Positions 37,601 through 52,600 are shown, counted from the first letter of the stretch. The stretch is DNA of 64,000 nucleotides from Polytrichum commune (GCA_950295325.1 OX485804.1:8618001-8682000), one strand, 5' to 3'. The notes: generated by a model from the letters alone, not told the origin. Numbers and translations are program-made.

Positions 37601-40600
37601 CTATTTTCCCACATGGTTGGTTGGAAAGATTCAATGCACCGTGATATCCCCACTATGATTGAGTGGACCATAGGTGGTAGGGTGCACCTAAAAAACGAGT
37701 TTTAGGAAGGTCATCTATCTAAATATTATGTCGGCCTTAGGCAACTTAACCTTGAAGTTCCCATGGGATCTAGTGTAAGACCTTGGGTTAAGCCACCCCT
37801 CCCTCAAGAATGTACCTTTCCTAGTTTGACAAACCAATCTTAGAGCTTGGGTTCCATCTTGAGTCTGAATGTAAGGTCCAATAAGGGGTCCAAAACCAAA
37901 TACAATTGCCATATAAAAGTCATAGAATTATAACGGTTCAAATATTTGTTTTGGATGCAAAAATGGTATGTGAGGGTGCCTTAAACCCAAGGCCTTCACT
38001 CGGAGCCCATGGTTAGGTTGCCTAAAGTTGGAATAATGCTTGGACGGAGGACCTTCCTAGCACTTGTTTTTTGGTGCATCTTACCATTATGATCCACCCA
38101 ATCACAACAAGAGTAACCAAGTGAATCGGATACCTCGAACCAACTATGTGGGGACCTAGTGGGTTTGCCTCTAGGCTAGATTGGGTGCATGCTAGCTTGC
38201 CAACAAGGCACTCACCTTTCAAAGGAGGCAATAATATTCAATTTGCAAGTTGTATATTTTGAAATTTCATATAAAACTATCTTCAACATGAAGCAACATT
38301 ACAATTCACACTGATGACCAACATCAAAATCATCTATTCATCAAGTTTGAGATTAGAATATGGAACATAAATAACAACACCACCAATGCAACACCACCTT
38401 CATCACCATAACACTTTGAATGGTCACATATAAGCTTGTCCGCACATGTTTCCCTAAAGAATAAAATCATTGGGTTTGTACATGGTTGGTTTACAACAAT
38501 GAATTCATTATAGATAACCCTCAATATGATTGGGTGAACTATAATGGTAAGGTGCATAACAATCAGGTGCCAGGATGGTCACCCATCCAAACACTATTTT
38601 GACATTAGGCGGTTCAACCTCATAATTCCCATGGGATGTGGGTTAAGGCATGGGGTTTAAGGTACTCTAAAAATGTGTGCATTTCATCTAGCTTCCATGA
38701 TCATATCATATCATCTTCAAACCCCAATTTTTCGATCAAATGATTTTAAGGTAGAAGTGTGTGCGTGTGTATCAATTATGCAAATCACTACTAATGACAA
38801 GTCCAAAAGCTGAATTTGTGCCAAAAAGATAAAGAAAAAACAAAAAAGACAATTCCAAAAGCAAATATGTGTAGTTTCAATTGAGAAGTGGTAACTACGT
38901 TTGCTATCGGTTTACAATTAGATGGGATGTGCCTATTTGAATAAGAGATGCTTCACATGTGGGCTATGCTACCTATTTGGTTTGGAATGAAAGACTCAGA
39001 TTCAAAAACTCATAGCAAATAGCACTTGATGACCAATGCACCATACTATTATATTATGATGATTATAGTGGGATAATGTATACAATTGGACCAACGCAAA
39101 GATAAATAACAATTTGCATTAGTGGCACATTGGAGTCATTTCTTTCTCTCTTTCTTCTCTAGTGGTTAGTCGTCATTTGCAATGAAGTGGTGCATAAATG
39201 AATAGTTTCCATTTCTATAAGCTCACATTGTTTTTATAGGAAACCTTACTATTTGCATCGATATCCTTGCACTAGTAGAAAACATGGTAAAAAAGAACCG
39301 CAGTCGTTTTCCCATTGCGGTTCTTTTGACCACCCTGATCTGCAGTCACCAAACAACTGCAGATTTGTTTTTTTGGTTTTACGACTGTAATTTTGAAAAA
39401 TTGGGGGCTTATAATATACCACTAGATAGGTCTTGAAAATACCTTTCCAACGGTGTATGACATGCCCCCATAATTTCAACATTGCAGTCATAAAACCAAA
39501 AAAACAAACATGCAGTCGTTTGGTGACTGCAGATCAGGGTGGTCAAAAAAACCGCAATGGGAAAACGACTACGGTTCTTTTTTACCATGTTTTCTACTAG
39601 TGTTGAGACCTACTACATTTAGAACAATTTTTTTTCTTCCTATTACAACCATCTGTTGTAACTTGTCCATTGCAAGTCATGGCAAGAAAATGTATACATA
39701 AATCATTTTGGTTGTCCACCGGGGATTATCCAAACACTGCAACCAAAAACCTTTGGTTGACACTCATATTTATGTGTTTATGCATCATCTCATCACGAGT
39801 TATTGTAACAATGAACAAGTTGCAACAAATAATTGAAATGAACAAATTTGTGCTAATCGATAATGGGGGTACTTTTGCGTCCACGTGACAGATCATCAAG
39901 CACATCGAATTTCTAGATCCCGACTTCTTCCGGACATATGGCACGGCCGAGGAGGCTTATAGAACACTATGTGATGCCATGAAAGCTTTGAATGCCGCAA
40001 AATCCGCCACCGCCAAATGGAAATGCCCCGGCCCTAATATCGCAAGCTATAGTATTGCCATCGAGGCCCACGGTTGGCTCGAGGCCATGGCCACCGTGGT
40101 CCCCTACTTGATTTACGTGCCCGAGGAAAGGCCTTTCATTCTCGACATTTTGTTCACGACCTTGGATTTGCTCGAGATGGACAATGAACACCTCGAGCTT
40201 CAAATCAAGGAGCTCAACATCAATGCAAAGGACAACCCCCCTCTTACCATGGACTTCCTAAGTCCCGGAAGTCCATCTAGTCACAACTCTTGCAAGAAGC
40301 CCAATCTTAAAAGCGAGCCACATAAAAAGGACATCCAAATTCCAACGGAAACCCAAGTCTCCAACTTGCGCAAGTCATTCAACAAGATGGTTCATCAGGT
40401 TCGAGACATATCAATTTTCACATAAGCAATTGAAGTATGCATTCATTAAAGTTCACAAAAACACATGGACCACCTTTGACAAGAGGCAATAACACTTGTT
40501 CCATAGCCATGCTCCGTTAACCCGTCTTGGGTTCATGGATGAGCTCAAGGTTGTGATCTCTCTCTCTCTCTCTCTCTCTCTCTACAAAAATAAAAAGAAC

Positions 40601-43600
40601 ACTATGTTGATAGTAGAGTTTATTTTTTACTTCAATAGGACTTTTCATTAGGAGTTGTTCCCTATACTTTTCATTGGTTGTTTTGCATACTATATTGATA
40701 CTAGTCTTTGCGTGTGGTGGATGCTCAAAGGTTGTGTGTTTAAGTTTAATGAGGACCAACGTATTATGGTTTGTTGAAGGCCAAACTTATTTTTAGCACC
40801 ACTTGAGGATGCAAAAATGATTTTAGCCCTCAATAAAACTGGCATAGAATGCTCTTCCTTCAATCCTCCACACGAAGTCAAGCTTGCACTAAAACCTTAT
40901 TGAACATGGAATGTGTTGTATGCAAAAAAACCAACTCCCAACCCTAAGTAATGTTGAATTAGAAGACACCTCCAGTATCATAAGATAACTCAAGGTGCAG
41001 TATTAATGTCATGTTAGCTTGGGATAATTTGCCAAGCATAATGGCTTGAAATGGTTGTGATGTTAGAAATTGTGAAATTTCAAGCTAAATTTAAGAGTTG
41101 TGATCAAATATCTCCACCAAATTGGGAGAATGTGTAAAACAAATGGGAAGATCAAATAGTTCATTATCATCCACTTGACATGTGACAACTAGCAAGTGCA
41201 TTGTGAACCAAACATTGAGAATAGAACAGAGAGATGGTGACCTTGGGGTTGCATTTTGCAATGTTCACATACATATTCCCATGTATCATGATCTGTCTAC
41301 TCATTTCTAAAATTTGTGACCAAGTTGCATAGTCAATCCAATTGACCACCTCAGTTGATTGCTTTTCAAAACCCTCAAACATCATTTGTCGTGCAACAAA
41401 CCAATAGCTCGTGTAATTAAGACTCATCTCCACCTTGCAAGTGGTGTGGGTTTCATCATTCATTGCACGTTGCTTATGACATTCAGTTTCACTAGTAGAA
41501 AATTATGCCAAAAATAATCGCAATCGAATTTTGTTTGTTTTTTTGTTTTTTTGGTGACTAGGATGAACTGCAATCGCTAAACGACTGCAATTTTGTTTTT
41601 GTTTTTGTAAAAAAATTTAATGACTGAAGTGTTAGGAATGTGGGGACATGTAGTATGCCGTTGGAAAGGTCTTGAAAATACATTTCAAACGGTATATTAC
41701 ACGTCCCACAACAATTTAAATTGAAGTTGCAAAACGAAGAAGAAAATTATGTAGTTGTTTAGCAACTCCATATCAAGCTGGTTAAAAGAACCGCAACCGC
41801 TATTGGTGTGTATTTTTTAGCATAGTTTTCTACTAGCGTTTATTTATTATTGTTGGGATCGTTAGGTCAACTAATTATCTTAGAAATCGTGGGTACCAAC
41901 AATAACATTACCAAGCAACTACACGATGGTCTCTCTCCAAAGAAAGTAGTTGCGATTCAAAAAACTGTGATAATTTACAGTTGCTTCTCAAAAAGTTCAA
42001 AATACACATCCTAATATTAGTGCTCCCTTAAACATGGAGTCCCAAAATTGAAAAAGAATTATGCACATGTGATACACGATCCCACGGACCACATCCAAGG
42101 AGTTGTGCAATGTTACGATGGGCTTCAAATTCCCAATAGGGGAAGAACAATGGGTGATCAAGTTGCCATAAGAAAGAGTACACCTCTTAATCAAGACAAT
42201 AGCTTCTAGGTGTAGAGACCTTGTCACTTGATGACATGCTAGTGTTAGTGGGATAACATTACCCAACCCAATACTCTTAACTCGGGCGCGGAGTTCGATG
42301 CGGCTCCGATGCGGCTCCGGGGAGGTTCGGATGCCAGCTCCGGTGGGTTCGGGTGGGTTGGGGCAAAAATTGCCCCCTATTTTTTTGATTGGGTGGGGCC
42401 TTACTTGATCTCATAAGGGGCCTCCTAGAGTAATTTGGGGCCGTAGAACCCAAATTTAGCAAAAAAAAACCAAAAAAAGTCATCAAGGGGCCAAAACGGG
42501 GAGGGCCAGAAAAATGGACCCACCGGAGCTGGCATCCGAACCTCCCCAGAGCCGCATCGAACTCCGCGCCCGAGTTATGAGTATTGGGTTGGGTAATGTT
42601 AGGGGTGTTAGTGAACTTCCCCCCTCCAAAACCCTTGACGATCTTATTGATGTTGTGCAGGCACAATCCTTGTGGTTCGATCTCATGACTCATCAAGTGG
42701 CCGACATTCGTGGTGTTGCCTATGATGGCTTGTTGGAAGCATGCTATGTGAATTCCGTGAAATCCCACCGGTGGATGCCGGGCGTGAAGTTGAACCCACC
42801 CACACAAAATCGAGCATTCTCCGAGACCGGCGAGCGGTGCATGATAGGTGACATAGGATGCGTGGAAGAGCTCTTTGGCACAAACGTTAGTTGCGACATA
42901 ATGTCCAAGATACCTTTCGGCTTGACAACTTTCCATCACCTCATTCTCAAAGAAAGCACCATATTGGAGGACATCTTGGTGTCCGGGCTTCATGACCCGG
43001 CTACTTGCAAGGTTTGATGTTCGGGCCACCTATATATATGTAGTGATTCGTTAGCCTCTTTGATAGTTCTCATTCTCAAAGAAGGCACCATTGTGTGCCC
43101 ACTTCTCATACACTCCACACTACACTCACTTCTTGTAGGATATTATGAACACACACAATTAGTGGGAGATGATTAACAAATCCAAATCGTGTTTGTAGTC
43201 ATTTTCAATCAAAATCTTGGAGCGTTTGATAATATTTCTCTTTCTTATCAAGTGTGTGTGCCTCCCCCCCCCCCCCCCGTTATGGTGATTGTCAAGCTAA
43301 GAATGGTTAAAGAATTTTTGAGCATGTAGTCCAATCTTTTTAAGACACATGTATTTTGTGTCTGTTTCTAGACACGCAACTAACCACACACTACTCAAAC
43401 ATAGGTGTCCAAGTAAGATATAAGTAATCAAATTAGGCATGCTCAACTTAAAGTATGCAGCTACAATTCGGTTTCTTTTTCTTCATTAGACACTCATATC
43501 TTACCAGTGTCTCGTTAGGTGGGCGATCAAAGAACAAACATCACAAAGACATGCTTAAAAGAGATCGGATCGTATCTTCAAATTTTATAAACTTCTTCAC

Positions 43601-46600
43601 ACTCAATAGTGATGACAATTGGGGAGAACCTATATATCCACTTAAAAATCAACAAACATACACTTCAGATAGCCATAACTAAGTGAGGGGAAGTCTTATT
43701 TTCAATCCCGGTTCTTGGTTCAATACTTCATTGTAGATTTGCTAATAATGCAACAACACAAGTTTCGTTGTGTAAACATACTTGGAAAACATGCAAAATG
43801 AACCCAACAACACCCACATACCTTACACCTTACATATATAATGTCACGAACATGAAAGATTGAGGCTCCTTTGGTGCAGCAATCTGCAGAGTTTTTGCTC
43901 ATTTACGTGATGGCCTTGACCCCGGAAGAACGGCGTGCCCTTCTCCCGGGTCTCCCTTGGCTTTCATGTTACACTCTCTCGCCCGATTTCGGAGGCCTTG
44001 TGAGCCGGACCTCCTTGCTTGTAATGCAATCTTTTGCCGGCATCCGGGAGGAGTGCAAGGTCCACACCCACAACTTCATGCCAACACCATGGACGGAGTT
44101 CTTGTTTGCGCTTCGGCCCATCTTTGCGGCCAAAATGGTGTTTCGGGAACGCGGAGCAAAGGAGCTCCTCGACCTTCTTCCAAGGGTGTGTGCCCGGCTT
44201 GACCATGTCCCGTGGTGGTTCGAGAAAACAAGGTTACCGGAACTTGTGCCGATTGTGGACACGGCAAAGGACCCTTTCAAACATTGCTTACACATGAAGC
44301 AAAAAATTCTCTACGATGCGGCGGTGGCTCCCAATCAGGTATACTTTACACTGCACATAACGACTCCATCGACTTCTTATGATTGTTATTGTTGTTATAT
44401 TGGTTTTGTGATCGTCAAGGGTACAATTCCTTACACTACATTGCGAGTGTGATTCGGTGTGGCATTTTAGCTAATGTGATGGTCATTGTGACTTGTCATG
44501 GATACTCAAGCGTCATGTGCCACCGTCTTTGGTTATCACTTGGTGATTGCAAAACGGTTCATGTGGATCCGCGATGAATTATGTCAGCCATATTAAATCG
44601 CAGGTTAATATGGCTATCATTCTTTTTGAATGTAATCTTTATTCTTGGATTTCAACCCTATTTTTACAAAATTAATTTTCATGATGCACATGTTGTGAAA
44701 ATAAATGATAGTTTTTTCGGAATCCTATACAAGTTTCTTTGCAACTCATAATCAACTCTAATAGCAGTCCCATGAAGATTCATAAACATTCAAGAAGATG
44801 TCCTAAATAATAACAAAATATCTTATTGATGAAATCAATCAATAGAGTTGCTAGAATTTTGGATATTTCATGTGGGGTTTAACTTTGCTAGAATAAAGTG
44901 AAGCTTGACCATGGTAATGTTTAAAGGTTGAGCTCTTTAGAGAATAACGACTGAATCATCTAGATTAATACTCAACATGCCAAAAAAATTGACTTCGTAT
45001 ATACATCAACACACATAACCAATATTATAACAAATAATATTGTTGTAGAATGATACGGCATGATGTAGGAAAAACTTCATTGAGTCTTCTTGTGTTGAGA
45101 CTCTAGTGGATCAAACACATCTTGGTTTCAATGTGACCTAAAGGGATGTGATGAGCCCCAAAGCAAGCAACCGATTCTCCCATGATAAATAAATAAATAA
45201 TAAACACCGGTTGATACAAGATAGGAATTAGCAATTCCAAAACACACGGTTGCAAGGGATTTTGAAGCAAGGGATTTTGTAGGGCGAGTATGCAAATTAC
45301 GATAGTCCCAAGGCCATGCGGTGCCGCTTGCGAGAGTTGTGGTGTTTACTTGACACCTTCAAGTCGGCCTCCACATGCAATGACACCCGAAAGGAGACGC
45401 TCGAGCAACTCTTGGACTTGTTACAAGACCAATCACTACTAATGGTGTTGGAAGGGGATGTGGACTTAGCCGTGGAGTTGGTGAAGGAGATTACATTATG
45501 TGTGACGGCGGACCCTCACGAGAATCACTACACGGTGCAAGAAGATTGTGGTACGGTTTTCTTACTCCCAATGTTGGACCGGTATATATATAGAGAGAGA
45601 TGCATGAGAATCAATAATCAACGTCATTGATGATATCAAAGAACCTATTCATGGGTTACGAATTTGTAATACCAGTCAACTTATTAATGTTTGGTGAGTA
45701 TCTTAAGGTGATTTTTTTTTTGTATTTGCGTTATTATATCTGAGTCAATTCCATTCTAAATCGTATTGGTAATGGGGAGGTTTATACCTAGGTATGAAGG
45801 TTCTTGCATGATATATGGATTTGAATATCGAAAACAAACTAGTCTCAAATGTTCACAAGTATCCTATTAGTATCAAAAAAATTGAAACCCTTACTATAGA
45901 TACCCAAATCACAAAAAGAAGAAGAGAGAATATGATACCATGCCAACACCGGTGGCTTCCTTCTTATCATTACAAGAGATTGGAGCTCACAAATTCAGGT
46001 CGAGTATAGATACCAATCGAGCTTAAACTGCATCAAAACTCACCAACATTGTTTTCCTCACATAGGGGATACTTTTTCTTGTCACCGTGCACTAACTATG
46101 ATATGTATTGTGGGCCACACTAATAACAATCTACAAACATTGGGGCGTAGTATTTTTGAATACATGCTACACACCAACCCACACTATATAACATCGGAGA
46201 TTCAAGATACAAATGATGATATCTTCTTCAATCTTGCTCAATCCTGTCAATAAATAATCCATCTTGTACATTTTCTTGTGCTTTTTTTTTAGAAACTAAA
46301 TTTCGTCTCCCAACTCTCAATCATTTCAAAGATGAACCACATCTACTTTCATAAAACACCTTCATTGTAATTCTTGATGTTCTCCCCCATGGTTCATGAA
46401 CTCATGAAGTGAGTCTATGCTCTTTGGATTTACATTCTAGGTTGCTTTTGGCTAATACCCTACCCAAAACTGAAAGTGAAAATTTGAGAAAATAGTGAGT
46501 GGTTGGAGATCAAGGTGTAACTAAATATTGCATGCTACTTTCAAGCACGATGATGTAAAAGTTGGGCTAAATATAGAGAACTAAATAGTAATTCATACTA

Positions 46601-49600
46601 TATATATATCCCCACATTTACCCATCACAAGTGTTGCACAAGTTAATTCATTGAACTTAATATCTTAAGTTCAATGAATGATTTAAACTATTAAAATGAA
46701 ACCCATTCATCAAACTATTCAAGAAATGTCTAAATGATTATGATAGATGATATTTTAAAGTAGTAACAACTCAAGGTTTTGGCGTCGCTTGCTATTTTGA
46801 TAATTTTATCAAGACTTCAATACGCTTAAGCTTGTTATAAATTTTGTTGGTGCATGATTGCAAGCGTCACGTTTGTAACTTTCTTGTTCCATTGAATAGA
46901 TGTGAATGCTATTTGTGAGGTATGCTCGACAACACGACAACCGCCGTTAGGGGAGTTGTGCTTGACCTTGTTGACGAGGCTGATAAGTATTCCCGCCGTC
47001 AAAGGGCCCTCCAAGGTGCAAATGTGGTTGGCCGGGGAAGGGCCATCCTTAGAGACGTTGCTATTACTCGTCTTTCATCCATGCCCCAACATGCGAAGGG
47101 AGGTCTCGAGGCTCTTGGCATTTATGTTGTTCAATGTGGACACTCTCCTTTTTAGCTTAGAGAAGGTATGTGTCAAGTCTTCGTACTTTAAAATTCTTCC
47201 ATACATTATTAGTTTTGGTTAGCTTCTTCTCCCTCCGGGACTTCAAAGTGCATGGAATTTTGTGTTTTGAATTGATGTCAATCCAACTCACCATGTTTGA
47301 TGGAGATCCAAATAAGGCTTTGAAAATTCTCCCCTTCAAAAAATCACAAAATCCAAATGCTCCACAGATGTTGAAATTTGATGAGTAATTGTTATCGTTG
47401 TTGTTGTTGTTGAGTTGATTTTCTCATTACAAATTGTCACCACATTCTACATAATCTCTATGATTGTTGATTTGGTAAAAAATTCATTTCAAGCAAAGTT
47501 GCCAAGGTACAATAATAATTGGTTTATGGTGTTGGAATCGCAAGGGACAGATAAGAGGCCCTGATAAAGATTCATCCATCAACTTCTCCATGTCACTCTT
47601 TAGAGTCAAGCAACTCTCAACAACTATGAAGGCCGACTCCACCTCGAGATGCTTTGAGCTTTTCGTGCCTTCCCCATTTTTGCGGTGGCATAGATTTCCT
47701 TGCAAAGTGGTTGGGGTCGCACTCCAACGGCCAAGTGAGAAGGGCTCCGAGGCACTAGTAGATGACACACTCGTCCAACGCATGGTATCCCAAAAGCGAC
47801 TTCTCGAAGGTTAGAGCCAAATGATGTTGTTGTGTTGAATACATGCACAATTTTACTCAACATGAGGGTGTTGCACCCCTAGTGTTGGTAATTTTGTAAG
47901 GAACATTTCTTTCTTATGTTGGGCCACTCTTGCAAGTCGATAAGGGTGAACTCTGCAAGGGATAAACAACCAGTGGGTCCGACCCGAGGTTTGATTACCT
48001 GAGCGCAACTTGTTTCTTATCTATAAAAAAGGCAATGTTAGTCAACCAATATCGATTGACCGCATGTTTCATCGTTGAGAACATGTTAGTTGCGCAAACG
48101 ATATGTGAGCATATTCACGAAACCCTATTAGCCCTTTCCATTTAGAAAAGGGACCATGCCCTATGGCATGAGTAATTTTTTTGCATGTACATTTTTATAC
48201 CTCCTATATTCAGATTGCTTATGTAAGATTATTCAACCTTTGTGCAAATTTTGTAGAATTGGAACTAATCTTATAAATACTTACGTATCATTCATGTAAA
48301 ATCTGTCAAATTATCATTGACTCTAATAACTCCCTCACAACATGGGATAACCAATAACAATGACATGTTTGAATCCCATGTGACCATTCATTTGGAAAAT
48401 GAATAGAGCCAAAACATTGGGTGAAAATTTTGTAGGTTTATGTATAATTTGGGGAACATATTCTAGGGATATCAGAGGTGGTAATTCACATAAGTTTTGA
48501 CGCATTTGATGCAAGGATACAATTAGGACATTTCATGTGGTAATGATAGATAAATACCGATACAAGTCATGATCGTGTTGGTCACAAAAGAGGATTGGCT
48601 TTTGTGAAACATACAAAAGTTTTCAGGTATGTTCGTAATAATTATTGCTATCGGGTTTCTTCATGTTGTTTGATTAGGAGGAGCTGAAAACCTGTTGAAA
48701 GAGTTGGAGGAGGGTTTGCAAAGCAATTTTGGACAAGGCGATGGTGCCGGTATGCTCGAGTTACGTGCATTGGCATGCCTCTTTGTACTAGATACTAAGA
48801 TAGTGATCAAAAGGGTGCTTGCTCTTTTGCTCATTGAGAAGGTGAGTCTTTTTCTTATGAGCATTAATTATTGTAGCGAGTGATTTTATGCACAATACTA
48901 TTAAAAAATGATTTTTTTAGTTTTTGGAAGTGTCCCCTCTCATGGGTTCTCTTCCACTACAATTCTTACCAAATGCAAGTCAATAGCATGCATCATTTCA
49001 ACCCCGAGATGCATTGAACATGTTAGTGGAATGATCATGCAAGTGTTGTGATGAGTGTTTGTTATAAATGTGTGGCTGATATTGCACAAGTAGGCAATGA
49101 TATTGGTTGACAAATGAACTGTGAGCTAACATTATTTTGATGATATTGGTGGGCAAATGTGTGGCTCACATTGGTTCTAGATCCCTTATCCAATCCATAT
49201 CACCAACGTGTAGTTCTATGGCCATTTTGGCATTTCCTATATATTATTTTGAGTTTTTGTTGATGCTTTTGATTGTCTATAAATGTGAGGATCTATTGAA
49301 ACATTTGATATATCAAAACAAGATCTTGAAAATAAATGAATAGTTTGACAACGGGTTTTTGAAGTTGCCCTTAAAATATGGTATTTGTCATAGAGTCACG
49401 AGGTGGAGATGCAATGCTTGCAAGATCTTGAAACTCAATGCTCACGACATCCAGAGGTACACCTTTACATTATAAACTAAATGTACACCAAATGCCTTCA
49501 AATCTTACAACTAAGTTGCATACCTTGTCAAAGTCCTTGTTCCTCCCCTTGTTGCTACAATATGACCAATCATAAGGTAGAACCATATAAACAAACATTT

Positions 49601-52600
49601 TGAGCACTTGAAAACGTTATTATGCTTGAAATTTTTAAATGAATTATTGAGATTCATTAGTAGGACCATAAAACAATCAAGACATCATATAACTTGGGAT
49701 GTAATTATTAAAACTCGCAAGTTTTTTTTTTGTCAAATATAATTGACATCAAATTTTTTTCTTTCCTGCATGCCCAACCATCCACCAATGTTGGGCATTG
49801 GAGTTTTGTTACCTTCAACAATTTTTTATTTTTTATTTTTCTGTTTTTTAATCAATTTAGAGTAATGTTTATAGTGTTTCTCTCAAAGTGCATGATTGTC
49901 CACTTCGGGACGATAAACATGTGTTGGAATTGATCATAATTGATCGGATTTGGGTCACCCATTTTTATCTTAGCATGTTACACCAATGAAGTTTCTAATC
50001 ACACTACCTCATAGTAACTTTAGCTCAAATTTTTTTGTTTGCAGAGTAAATTTGAGAAATCATGGGATTGTCATGTGACGGTTGGGTACTTTGTTTACGT
50101 TATTTTGATACATTGACATTTGTGTATAGATGGAGTTGGAGGTTCATAGGGACAAGATACAAGTTGTTGTTTTCCATATTGGATACTTCCATGTGTTTGA
50201 TGTATTCATAAGTTTGCATTTTGTGGTGCATGGCATAATTGTTATCGTTTGCACTTCATAGGCATCACAAATTCTTCTGGATTGTTGTTGGATGCCCCCC
50301 TTCAACCGCCTGCTTATGAGACCGGCAACAAATATCACCGAAACCATCCGCACTTTGAAGGTGAGTTGCTCCTCCTCGACACATAGAGAGATGGAGAGAC
50401 AAATAGCCATAGACACTTCAACTTGATCATAGTTGCAAGCTCCCTCAGGGGGTGCACCTTTCATTAAAACCTAGAATCACGTGCGTTCACTGCATACTCT
50501 AAAAACCCCCTATATACAAGTTATTTTTTGTGAAATGAAGTAATACACATACAATTGCAACAATAAATATACAAGTGACAATATGTATACACAAAAAACA
50601 TCCATTCATATATAGTCATTAACATAAGTATACAAATATACTTTTGAACAATAATCAACCCCTATAATATGTATAACAAAGTATCCTAGCTTTCATCAGT
50701 AAAGTCGTTGAAATTTTTTTCATCTCCCGGATGTAAATCATAAACATTTGATTCACCAATATATGTCATTGTAGCCAATGTAATTATTGTCTCTAAGTCT
50801 ACCATCAAATGATCAGTAAGATCATATGTCCACTTGTTGTTAGCCCCTTTTTGATACCAACATAAACCAATCTCCACATTTGATGGACGGTCCATCAAGT
50901 CAATTGGACCCCTATACTCCACCCAACGATTACCAAACAATTTCATCGAATATTAAAACTTATGATATGTAGTATAGTAACAGTACCATACAAGTACAAT
51001 TATTGTATATTTTTAAAGGCCTTCCATATATGTACGTAACTATAAATTATAACATGTATACGATATGTATACATAATACGGCAAGGTCCAAATCAATACC
51101 CCTCTTGTGCACTCACGTATACTCGTACATGTTTAGTACAGTACACCCCCCGAGCAAGCTCCTCCTCAACACTCACTATAAGAAACACGAGTTCTTGCCA
51201 TTGCAAGGTAGATTCCAAGTATCCAAAATGATGACATTAATAGACATGGATATTCTAAACCCTACATTGAGTCACAAATGACCAATGACACCAACATGTG
51301 ATCCTTGTATAGATTGATTCATATGTCATACATCACAGATGCACTAACTATTATAGCCAAAACCCATAGCATTTTATATCACTGTTAAGACACATTAGAT
51401 CCGCATTAGGACAATCTCCAAAGCACGTAATGTTAACCCCATCCCCTCCCCAAAATTGCATCCTATGCATGCTTCCTCGACCCCAAAACAGAGAAAACCT
51501 AAATTTAGCTTTTATGTTTAAAGAGAAGCGGGGACGATTTTGGGTAGAGTTTAGGGTTTAGGTAGCCAAGGGTGATTTTACTTAAGTATTGTAGTATAAT
51601 AATAGAATGTGCATTTTTTTTTGTTTCTACTTTGTCTAAGCCAACCATACATAGCATTAATCCATGTGGAGTCCAAAATAGGTTGAACAAAGAGATTGTT
51701 TTAGGTGCCCTCTACCTTTCGTAGATGTTAGGATCATAAGCAACATATTTCCCAACTACAACTAAGGGAGATGTGCCTAATTTGGCTACTTCTCTTAATT
51801 AGACACCTATATTTGAGCAGTATGTGATTAGATGTGGCTCCAATCCAACAACAAATACCAAAAGGACATGTGTTTTAGAAAAAGATTGAAATATATGTTT
51901 AAGATACGCTAACCGTTTTAGGCTCAACAATCAACATACTTGGGAGGACCTATGTGACCACTTAATGAACATGAGAATCTTCACTTTGATAATGAATAAG
52001 ATATTCATATGAGCTCCGAAAATCACGAGGAAAATGGCTGCATCCTCGGTTTGAAGTTAATAACCATCTCGTGCTAATCGTGTGTTTCATATCCTAGAAG
52101 AAGTGGGCTAGTTGGACAAAGTAACCAGTTAAGACCCATCTACCTTATACATGTATGGGGATTTTGAGTGTTTTTTTTTTTGTTTTTGTTTTTGTTATGG
52201 TTGTCCAAACAGGCGCTCAAAGTGGTGCAGTTGATGTTGAAAGCAAGAAACGTGTTGGAGTCTGCAGTTTGTTTTATATCCATGGCATACACGGAGTCCT
52301 TGCTTCCTTTGCTTGCTGATGGCGTACCCACATCTGGTCTCTTTTCCACTTCAATATACCAACTTCATGTGATAATATTATTCTCTACTATGTTGTCGAA
52401 TGTCATGATGTAACCACATGCCAAGATTCCTAGACTTTGATTTCTCACATACTTCTCCACATTTGAGGTTTAAACGTTGAATTAAAATAGGCCAAGTATA
52501 GACAACTCAATCAACAACTTAATCAAAATGAGAATCACGGTGGTAGTTGCCACACATGTGAAAACCTTTCTAAGCACTAGTAGAAATTAATGCTCAAAAG

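Noticed and set aside
37679-38640. Functional 5S rRNA genes
   Set aside because: All three heads are diverged from 5S rRNA and lie inside a larger repeat unit; they are derived copies, not genes.
42277-43029. 250-codon minus-strand frame
   Set aside because: It runs antisense through rotatin exon 10 and the GC-rich MITE; its Pro/Arg/His-rich peptide has no domain.
43969-44295. Several antisense frames of 60-108 codons
   Set aside because: All are shadows of rotatin exon 11, which is GC-rich and so has few stops in other frames.
45551-45581. Alternative exon 12 donor CG|GTATAT
   Set aside because: It leaves phase 2, which puts exon 13 out of frame with an immediate stop; the donor at 45550 joins cleanly.
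46922-47155. 77-codon frame overlapping exon 13
   Set aside because: It is the +2 frame of exon 13; the frame used (CLTLLTRLISIPAVK) matches the family.
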